In this document: piece by piece, positions 57,318 to 64,000 of the stretch
How the letters are laid out: the number at the start of each line of letters is the position of its first letter
How positions within the stretch are numbered: the first letter of the stretch is position 1
Source of the DNA: Diacronema lutheri
Lineage: Eukaryota > Haptophyta > Pavlovophyceae > Pavlovales > Pavlovaceae
DNA: 64,000 bases
Direction of reading: 5' to 3'
Assembly: GCA_019448385.1 (NCBI GenBank)
Contig: JAGTXO010000005.1
Span: 310,001 to 374,000, forward strand
Notes under the pieces: generated by a model
What the model was told of the DNA's origin: nothing
Database searches by the model: none
Seen by the model: only the letters and a program-made list of their open reading frames with translations
Made by a program: the position numbers and the translations under genes

Positions 57318-57575
57318 GAGCTCGCGCGGCCGCGTGTACTTGACAGCGCGGGCCTCGGCTCCGGTATGTATGGGTATGGGTACAAAAAATACTAACGACG
57401 CTTACAGGCGGGTCAGCAGGAGGGGCGCGCACGGGGCCGAGGCTGGACAAACGGAGCGAGCGAAAGGGCGCACGCAACATCAGGCCGAAATCAGGGCGTC
57501 GACCCTGGGTACAAAAAATTGAGTCTTGACTCAGGGCCCCTTTACACTGAGCACCCTCGCGACCTTGTAACCGAC
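57318..57575. repeat. Spacer with 13-bp direct repeats and intron-like signals
   Basis: gggtacaaaaaat occurs at 57378-57390 and 57507-57519, enclosing 116 bp; this resembles a target-site duplication around a small insertion. Overlapping it, GTATGT (57364), TACTAAC (57390) and ACAG (57407) stand in the order of a minimal 44-bp intron. Either may be chance. The region should hold the 5' UTR of the downstream S74-domain gene. Confidence 0.5.
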
Positions 57576-57699
57576 ATGGCTCCCGCAGCTGCCCCGGCCG
57601 CCGCTCCAGCCGCAGCTCCGGCTGCCGCCCTCGCCGAGGCCGTGGTGGAGCCCACGGCCGAGGTGGAACCCACGCTTGAGGTGGTAGCCGCACCTGCCG

Positions 57700-57734
<35 letters not shown>

Positions 57735-58689
57735 GCGTTCGCCACCGCCGCGCCCGACGCTGCCACGCCCGACGCCGCTACGCGCTCTCCTGCCGAGCCG
57801 CCCTCGACGCACGTCCCCGAGCCCAAGGCCGAGTTCGAGCCCGCGCCAGCATTGGCGTTGGTGTCGGCGCCGGCGCCGGCGCCGGCGCCGGTGCCGGCAA
57901 AGCCAGAGTCTGCAAAAAGCACTGGGAAGGAGCCAGCCCCGGCCGAGCCGGCGCGCGGCGTGCAGGTGAGCGGCAACCCGGGCTTCGTCAAGGTGACCGT
58001 CGACCAGGCTGGACGCGTCGGCATCTGGACCCCAAAGCCAAACTCCATCTTGCACATGCATAGCGACGACACGGCGCGCGCGGCGCAGGTGACGGTGACG
58101 GGCGCGACGGCGGGCTTTGCGTTCGGCCCGCGGGTGGCCGGCTTGGACCCCGCCGCTCCCTCCGGCCTTTTCGAGCTCTATGCCGACGGCGACGGTGCCG
58201 TGATTGGCACGGGTGGCGCCAAGCTTGCCACTTTCGCCGCCGACGGCACCGTCAACCTGCTCGGCAAGGTGCACGCCGAGAGCTTCGAATCGACATCGTC
58301 GCGCGCGTTCAAAACTTCAATCGAGCCCTTCTTGCCCGCGCGGGCGCACAAGGTGCGGCGCGGCGCCGACGCCGCCCGCGAGGCCGCGCGCCGCCGCGCG
58401 CGCGCGCTCCGTGACGCGCTGTGCCCACCTGCGCCCACCCGGCTATTACGACCGGCGTCAGGTGCTCGACGGCCTCGACGCCGTGCAGTACGAATTCACG
58501 AGGACGGGCGAGAAGCACGTTGGCTTCATCGCCGAAGACGTGCCAGACGAGGTGGCCAACGCGAGCCACACGTCTGTCAAGGTGATGGACGTTGTGAGCG
58601 TGCTCGCGTGCGTCGTCAAGGAGCAGCGCGCGACGATCGAGCAGCTCGTGCGGCGTGTGGAGCACCTCGAGGCGCGAGGGCGCGAGTAG
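57576..58689 (+). CDS. Protein with C-terminal peptidase S74 (intramolecular chaperone) domain
   Basis: Two exons (57576-58352 and 58462-58689) give 334 residues. Residues 1-125 are Ala/Pro-rich. Residues 130-240 look like a beta-rich fibre segment (NPGFVKVTVDQAGRVGIWTP, then GLFELYADGDGAVIGTGGAK). Residues about 240-330 match peptidase S74: TSSRAFKTSIEPF, then VLDGLDAVQYEFTRTGEKHV, then GFIAEDVPDEVAN and the terminal helices VVSVLACVVKEQRATIEQLV. Ser241 and Lys246 have the five-residue spacing of the Ser-Lys dyad that self-cleaves phage tailspikes and the animal factor MYRF. The 109-bp intron (GTGCGG...CAG) interrupts the domain, so the gene is a settled nuclear one. Confidence 0.85.
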
Positions 58690-58897
58690 AGAGCGCGCAC
58701 GGCAGTCGGACGTGAGTTCCCTCCGTTGCGCCGGCTTTTCGCGGCAGTTGAAGGCGCGCGCGAGCCACGGTGCACGTCAACTTCCTATTGCTGCTCACGC
58801 GCGTGCGCTCTGCGTGACTTGAGTCCGCTGCCCGCTGGAGATCCGGCCTGCCCCGCACTGACGACTGGTCAAGGTGAGCACCTCCACTGACCTCGAA

Positions 58898-61228
58898 TCA
58901 CGCCGACCGATCAACCAACCGGGGCGGTCGGACGCGCGCGCGCGCGCGCGCGCGCGCGCATGCCGGCAGCGCGCGCAGCAGCAGCGCGAGCGCGAGCGCG
59001 CCGGCGAGCAGCTCAGCGGCGGCGCGCAGCCAGCGCGTCGCAACGAGGGGCGCGCACGCCTCGACCGAGCCGCGCGCGTCGTGCGGTCGCAGCGCCTCGC
59101 TATAGAGCAGCAGGGCCTCGAGCGAGGGCGGTGCGCGCGCGTCGCGCACGGCGGCACCAATCGTGCCGCCGTCCGAGCGTCCGCGCTCGCGCTCGACAAA
59201 GGGACGCAGGCTGCGCAGCCGGTCGGCGAGGCGTTGCGCCCGCGCCTCCTCCGACTGCGCGTGCTGCCGGGCGAGCATCCCGCCACCACGCGACAGCCGA
59301 TACCAATACAACGGGCTCGGCACGACGAGGTGGTGTAACGGCAGCGAATCGCCCGCAGCGCCCGCGCCGTCGCTCGCGGCGCGCTCGTCGTCGGCGCGGA
59401 GCGCGAGGCGTGCGTACAGCTCCCAGTCCTCCAGCCCGAGGCCGTAGTCGACAGTGTACCCGCCGACGCTCTCGAGCGCGCCGCGCCGGATAAGAGCATG
59501 CGCGTCGCCGTAGCAATTGGCGTGCGCGCCCAGCTCTGCGCACGGGCCGAGGGGCACCCAGTGCTCGCCGCGCGCGGCCTCGGCGGAGCCCGCGGCCGCG
59601 TCGACCGCCCAGCCATCGAGCGCCTCCTCGCGCAGCTCGCCCGCGCCGTCGAGGAGCGCGCGTAGGCTGGGCTGGGGCGGTGCGTCCGCGGACGCCCACT
59701 TGTGATTGACGCACGTCAACACGTCCGCGCCGCTGTGAGAAGCGGCGCGCGCGAACGCCGCGACCATCTGCGGCTTGGCGACGTTGTCGTCGTCGATGAA
59801 CAACAGCCACTCACCGCGCGCGAGGCGCGCTGCAGCGTTGCGCGCCGCGCCAAGGTACGCGTTGCGCGCAAGCCGGTGCACGCGCACGGGCCAGCGCACG
59901 CGGCCCCCATGGGCCGACGATGGACGGCGCGGCGCGTACCCGTCGAGTCCGGCGTCGGCGTCCGGTGCGTCGGCGTCCGGTGCGTCGGTGTCCGGTGCGT
60001 CGGCTTCAAGCTCGGCGAGCACACGCACCGTCTGCGCGTCCGTCGAGCCGTCATCGACGACGAGCAGCTCAACGTCGCCAGGCGCGTCCGCCGGTGGTGG
60101 CGTGGCGCCGTCCAAGAGCCCGCGCCCGCCGACGGCGGATCGCAGCAAGGCGGCGGCGCGATGCACGCCGAGCTGCGCGTGGATCGACGCGACGGCTTGC
60201 CTGAGCAGCGGCCCGCGGTCGTGCGACGCGATGCACACGCTGAGCGCAAGTCGACGATCGCCGTCCGCCGTGTGCCTGCCGCGCGGCGGTGAGGCCGCCG
60301 TGCGCTCGGCGGGCGCGTTCATGGCGGCGGCGGTAAAACGGCTCCACGCGCGCGCGCGCTCGCCGCCCGCCGCGGCGCTCGCTGCCTCGAGCGCGCTCGC
60401 GAGCGCGCGCGGCTGCGAGCGTGCCGCCCACAGCCGTGCGGCGGTGCCGAGCTCGCCGGCCGCGCCCGGACCGGCGAGCGGCTGCGCCTCGCCCGGACCG
60501 GCGAGCGGCTGCACCTCACCCGGACCGGCGCATGCGCGCGCGCGGAGCGCGGCGCGCAGGTCGAGCTCGCGGCTCGCAACGCACGCGTCGCAATGGCGGA
60601 TCGCGTGGGCGCGCATGCACGCCTCGGCGAGCGCGTCGAGCGCTGCGGACGGCGCGCGCGCGGCCCACCCGGCGCGTGCGCCGAGCCGCCTTGCCGCGCC
60701 GGCAGGCGCGACGGGCTCGACGCTGACGGAGAGGAGCGTGTGGCTGTAGGCGGAGCCTGAGCGCTTGGCGAGCACGGCAAAATGCGCAAGCGCCGCCGCC
60801 GCGCCCGTGAAGTGCGCCGCGCACGGCACGTTGCGCCGCGCGCGCGACCACGACGTGAGCCACCAGTGGCAACGCATCGCGAGCTGCGCGACGGCAGGCG
60901 CGTCCAGGGTACGCGCGTCCGCGCCGAGCGCATGCCAGCGCAGCAGGGGATGCGCCAGAGGCGGCGTGCGCTCCGCATCCGCGTCGGCCCACAGCACGTC
61001 CACCTGCGGCGGCGCGCGCGGGAAGGATGAGGGGGGTGGGGGGTGTCTGCGCGGGCCCCGCGCGCGGCGTGCAGGTGGGTGCGACGCTGCGGCCCAACGC
61101 ACGCTGGCGCGGCGCGCGCAGAGTATGCGTACCAGCCTACCAGCCGCCGCAAAGCGCTCGCCGATCGCCGCCGCCTCCGGCCGGCCGGCGCGCACGATCA
61201 CGGCCAGCGACGCGTTCATATCCGCCAT
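58898..61228 (-). CDS. GT2-family (GT-A fold) glycosyltransferase, membrane anchored
   Basis: Two exons (61228-61133 and 61003-58898) give 733 residues. The GT2 core starts near residue 300 (LALSVCIASHDRGPLLRQAV), with VELLVVDDGSTDAQTVRV near 347 and GEWLLFIDDDNVAKPQMVAA near 435 as the nucleotide-sugar and metal motifs, and GLGLEDWELYARLALRADDE as the catalytic ED region. A C-terminal hydrophobic helix (AELLAGALALALLLRALPA) likely anchors it. The 129-bp intron (GTACGC...CAG, in frame and stop-free) was removed because FAAAGRL/VDVLWADADAER reads smoothly. Two coding tandem repeats are present: (DADAP)n near 59955-60005 and a 30-bp unit encoding GPGEVQPLA near 60470-60530. Donor sugar is unknown. 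Confidence 0.84.
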   Translation of the reverse strand: MADMNASLAVIVRAGRPEAAAIGERFAAAGRLVRILCARRASVRWAAASHPPARRARGPRRHPPPPSSFPRAPPQVDVLWADADAERTPPLAHPLLRWHALGADARTLDAPAVAQLAMRCHWWLTSWSRARRNVPCAAHFTGAAAALAHFAVLAKRSGSAYSHTLLSVSVEPVAPAGAARRLGARAGWAARAPSAALDALAEACMRAHAIRHCDACVASRELDLRAALRARACAGPGEVQPLAGPGEAQPLAGPGAAGELGTAARLWAARSQPRALASALEAASAAAGGERARAWSRFTAAAMNAPAERTAASPPRGRHTADGDRRLALSVCIASHDRGPLLRQAVASIHAQLGVHRAAALLRSAVGGRGLLDGATPPPADAPGDVELLVVDDGSTDAQTVRVLAELEADAPDTDAPDADAPDADAGLDGYAPRRPSSAHGGRVRWPVRVHRLARNAYLGAARNAAARLARGEWLLFIDDDNVAKPQMVAAFARAASHSGADVLTCVNHKWASADAPPQPSLRALLDGAGELREEALDGWAVDAAAGSAEAARGEHWVPLGPCAELGAHANCYGDAHALIRRGALESVGGYTVDYGLGLEDWELYARLALRADDERAASDGAGAAGDSLPLHHLVVPSPLYWYRLSRGGGMLARQHAQSEEARAQRLADRLRSLRPFVERERGRSDGGTIGAAVRDARAPPSLEALLLYSEALRPHDARGSVEACAPLVATRWLRAAAELLAGALALALLLRALPACARARARARVRPPRLVDRSA

Positions 61229-61234
61229 GCTGAC
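61229..61234. promoter_or_regulatory. 6-bp gap between divergent start codons
   Basis: The annotated ATGs of the GT2 gene (minus) and the IQ-motif gene (plus) are separated by gctgac only. If both starts are right, transcription of each gene must begin within the other's coding region. Confidence 0.45.
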
Positions 61235-63479
61235 ATGGGAGTGCCAACGCCCAACCGAGCGGTTTCTCGCTCCGTGGTGAGTGGGAGGAGGCCGGCGTCG
61301 CGGATGGCGACGCGCACGCCGAGCGCGGACGCGCGGCGCGCGCTGGTGTCGCCCGGCGCGCCCGGCGTCGTGAGCATCGGGAGATCAGTCTATGAGATGC
61401 GCACGGCCGCCGCTCTGCCCACCACCCTGCCGCGCATCTCAGCTGGGCACGTCGCCGCCGATCGCCGGCGCGAAAGCCCCGGAGCGCCCGGGGCGCGCAC
61501 CGGCGGCGGCCGAACGGCTCCCGCAGACGCTCGGCCCGACGCGGCGCCGTTCGCGATACCGCCTTTTCTGCTGGCCTCAAGCCGCCGGCCGCTGGGCACG
61601 CCTTCCCCGCCCGTACTCATTCACCGCTCGTACCTCGCGCGTGTGGCCAGCGCGCCAGGTTTCGCCGCGCGGACCGCGCTGAGCGACAAGCTCGCGGGCG
61701 AGTACCGGATGGCGTGGCTCGAGCGCGAGCTGGCGCGGCCAATCGAACTGGCCAGCACCCAGCCTCCGGACGCGGGAACCCCCGACGCCAAGCGCGCGTG
61801 GGATCCTCATATGCTCCACGAGCACGTGGTCGGCTGCGCGCACGCGCGCGCCGGCGCGCTTCGCGCAATCCATCGATTTGGCGAGGGCATGCTGCCCGAG
61901 CGCGCGCTCAGCCACAGGCATCAGCTGCCGTTGCGCAACAAGCTACGCGACGACCTGTCGCATCTCGTCGGCGCCCTGCGCCTCACGACCCTCGACCTGG
62001 GCGAGGCGCTGCAGGCATGGGAGGCGCACGCAGGTCCGCGCCGCTGCGCCGCCGCGCCGGCGCGACCTCGCGGCGGCGGCGGGCGGGAGGCGCGCTGCGA
62101 AGAGGATGCGCGGTCGATTTGCGTCCGAGCGCCGCGCGCCGCCGTCCGTGCGATCGCGCGCGGGTGCTCCGAGCGCGCGCCGCCCGGCCGCCAAACATCC
62201 GCGCCGCCCGCGCGCCCGCGCAATGCGTCACGCGCCAGGCTCGCCCCTCTTCCTGCCGACGCGGCACGCGGAGCACGCGCCGCTGCCGACGTACGCGCTC
62301 ATGCTCGCCGCCGGCTCGTCCGACTGGCTGCCCGTGCCTCTCGGCACCGACCCGCTGCTGCTGCGCTGGTTTGGCGAACTCGACACGCAAACGGCATGCC
62401 ACCACGCGGCTCACTTCGTCGCGTCGCGGCTGCACTCGGCGGAGGAGCAGGCGCGCATGCGCAGCGTGCACGACTACTTGGTCGCGCACAAGTGGGGCCG
62501 CGCCGTCGGCACGCCGCGCGAGACGGCACGCGCGCTCGCGGAGCTGCCGACGCTCGAGAACGCGCCCGGGCGGACCAACGAGCAGCCGCACGCGCGCGCG
62601 CGCGCGCACGCGAAGCTCGCGCTGCTGCTGTACGGCTCGGCGCACGGGTACGAGCGGCAGCAGTATTTGCTGCACGGCGCGCATCAGTCGCTCGCCGCGC
62701 AGCGGCTGCAGGCGGTGCAGCGCGGCAAGGTGGCGCGCGTGCGCGCAGCGGACGCGCGCCGGGTGCGCGCGGAGGTGGCGCTCGCGTCCGACCCGCGCGT
62801 CTCGGCTCTCTCGCTGCGCAAGCGTCGGATTGAGCAGCGGCTGCGCGAGGTGCGCGCGGCGCTCGCCGCCGAGCCGCGCGCCGGCGCGGACGTGCGCAGG
62901 GCCGAGCTCGAGCGCGCGCAGCTGCTCGGTCGTCGGCTCGAACTCGAGGCGCAGCTGGGCGAATTGGGCGCCGCACTGTCGCTCGCGGCGGCCGTCGGGA
63001 TCCAGGCGTGCTTCCTGCGCTTCAAAGCTGTGCGCACGGCGGCGACGGCGCGCCAGCTGCGCAACGAGCGCATGGCAGCGAGAATTCAAGCCGCGTGGCG
63101 CGGCAAACGCGCGCGCAGCGCGTTCCGGCGGACGGCGGTGCGCGCGCGGCGCGCCCGCGCGGACCGCGCGCGTGGCGCATACGCGCGTTTTCGCGCGCAT
63201 CGGTCTCGGCGCGCGCCTCGCCGCTCTCGTCTCACGCGCGCGCGCCCGCCGGCTGTCCGCCCCTGGCCGGCTGCGTGCGCGCCGCTCGGCTGTCCGCCCC
63301 GTTCGTCGTGGCACGCGGCGCAGGCGGTCGACGAGCTGCGCCTCGTCGAGACGGAGCTCGCGTGGATCGAGAGACTGCATGCGCAAGCAGCGGTTCTTGT
63401 GCAGGCGCACGTGCGCGGCATGCTCGTGCGCACCGCGCGGGCGCGCGGAGCTGCGGGCGCGGGCGGCCGAGCGGCTTGA
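61235..63479 (+). CDS. IQ-motif, coiled-coil protein
   Basis: Two exons (61235-62033 and 62239-63479) give 679 residues. Three calmodulin-binding IQ-like motifs are visible in the last 250 residues: AVGIQACFLRFKAVRTA, MAARIQAAWRGKRARSAFRR and AAVLVQAHVRGMLVRTAR. Between about 380 and 550 the chain is helical and charged (RRIEQRLREVRAALAAEPRA). The 205-bp intron (GTCCGC...CAG, phase 1) is inferred because the frame changes between EALQAWEAHAG and SPLFLPTRHAEHAPLP. IQ/coiled-coil proteins of this sort are common in axonemes and centrioles; the precise role is unknown. A later ATG at about 61304 is an alternative start. Confidence 0.72.
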
Positions 63480-63542
63480 GCGCAGGCTTGCCGTGGGTGC
63501 GCCCTCCGACCAAGGTGCAACCGTCAGTGCTGATCACCTCTG

Positions 63543-63671
63543 TCAGTCCAGGCCCGAGAAGAGCGAACCAGCGCTGTGGGCCTCCTCCATCACGCTCGCG
63601 CGCCGCGATTGATGTCGACCATGCTCCCAGAACCAGACGTCTCCATCGTGGACGTGATGGGTTGAGCTCAT
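63543..63671 (-). CDS. Possible 42-residue small protein
   Basis: An ATG at 63671 opens MSSTHHVHDGDVWFWEHGRH and ends SAGSLFSGLD. Its composition (His, Trp, Phe, Glu) is unlike the Arg/Ala-rich chance frames around it, and the local GC content is lower. It fits the alternating strand pattern, 64 bp from a divergent gene and 63 bp from a convergent one. It could also be the last exon of a longer gene or a 3' UTR by chance. Confidence 0.35.
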   Translation of the reverse strand: MSSTHHVHDGDVWFWEHGRHQSRRASVMEEAHSAGSLFSGLD

Positions 63672-63735
63672 GATCGAACCCCGTCTCGCGCGCTTTTTTG
63701 GAGGGAGGCCCTCCCGGTCGCGCGTGGTGCGCGCC

Positions 63736-64000
63736 CATGGCGCACCCACGGGGCGGCGCAGGCGCGCTGGAGCGTGCGGTGACGGTCGTCACATGCCTGA
63801 TCGCGTGCCTCCTCGCATTTAATCTGAGCACCGCGCAGTTTGGCGCGCACAGGGCGCCCGCGGGCGCGCCGCGCGCGCCGCGCGCTCCGCCGGCCGCGCC
63901 GCCTCGCGCGGCCGGAGCCGACAGCGCGATCGCTCCGCCGCGGGCGCATGGCGACGCGACCGCGCCCGCCGTTCGGCTCGTTGCGCCGGCCAGGCCCATT
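63736..64000 (+). CDS. Type II signal-anchor protein (cut by right edge)
   Basis: From the ATG at 63736 the frame is open to the window end (88 residues). After MAHPRGGAGALERAV a hydrophobic segment TVVTCLIACLLAFNLSTA is a good signal anchor, followed by a Pro/Ala/Arg-rich stem. This layout matches the Golgi glycosyltransferases elsewhere in the window, but the catalytic part is outside, so the family is unknown. Confidence 0.55.

Noticed and set aside
63640-63700. tRNA-like GGTTCGATC sequence on the minus strand
   Set aside because: It resembles a B box, but no acceptor stem, D-arm or anticodon arm can be folded around it.
1-64000. Transposons, LTR elements or virus-derived genes
   Set aside because: I looked for reverse transcriptase, integrase, transposase and capsid-like motifs and for long terminal repeats, and saw none. 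The S74 domain gene has a spliceosomal intron and no neighbouring virus-like genes.

Overview
The window is nuclear DNA of a eukaryote with extremely GC-rich, gene-dense sequence. The evidence is a set of spliceosomal introns, a eukaryotic 20S proteasome alpha subunit, ribosomal protein eL21, Vps55, AMMECR1 and a nuclear-type tRNA-Gly. Flagellar proteins (DUF4200/CCDC42-CFAP73 type, CEP104 type), a LOV photoreceptor, a DUF1350 protein with an ER-type signal before its mature domain (as for secondary plastids) and PHO84-type phosphate uptake point to a flagellated alga with a secondary plastid. A haptophyte, perhaps of the very GC-rich Pavlovophyceae, is my best guess; pelagophytes and other GC-rich algae are not excluded. 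I see no rRNA, CRISPR array, or recognisable transposon or virus-derived element.

Layout. I support about 37 protein genes and one tRNA. From the left edge to about 14.7 kb: a TPR/cyclic-nucleotide-domain-like protein (cut by the edge), a small membrane protein, a phosphate symporter, a GT77 glycosyltransferase, a DUF1350 hydrolase-like protein, a 1515-residue unknown and a PAS protein. From 15.8 to 22.5 kb the genes all lie on the minus strand: tRNA-Gly, a PAS-LOV photoreceptor, an internally duplicated protein, a membrane protein and a rhodanese-methyltransferase. From 22.5 to 45.6 kb strands alternate almost perfectly: PhyH-type dioxygenase, two diverging small Hsp20-like proteins, a protein with a C-terminal PIP-like motif, a 2OG-Fe(II) oxygenase, an EF-hand protein, a CCDC42/CFAP73-like protein, a second GT77 enzyme, AMMECR1, an AhpC/TSA-like protein, an MscS channel, a CEP104-like protein, eL21, a kringle/polyproline membrane protein, Vps55 and proteasome alpha-4. 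From 45.9 kb to the right edge: an AAA ATPase with a minisatellite in an intron, an HCN-like channel, a sulfotransferase-like protein, a prenylcysteine oxidase, an NT-C2 protein, a protein with a peptidase S74 domain, a GT2 enzyme, an IQ-motif protein, a tiny ORF, and a signal-anchor protein cut by the right edge.

Architecture. Most genes start back-to-back with a neighbour on the other strand. The gap between start codons is often below 100 bp, once 6 bp, and once the two start codons overlap in one CCATGG. Convergent 3' ends are commonly 25-60 bp apart. I reconstructed 21 introns from protein continuity, reading phase and splice sites. They are short (76-384 bp); ten begin GTGCG and two appear to be GC-AG. 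Several are multiples of three without stops, so simple reading frames run straight through them.

Functional links that can be drawn: cell-surface glycosylation (two GT77 enzymes, one GT2, and a polyproline kringle protein that could be a substrate), flagellar function (EF-hand/CCDC42-like pair, CEP104-like, IQ protein), light and cyclic-nucleotide sensing (PAS, PAS-LOV, TPR-cNMP, HCN-like channel) and proteostasis (two Hsp20-like proteins, proteasome, AAA ATPase). These are inferences from families and proximity; nothing here shows that they form one pathway.
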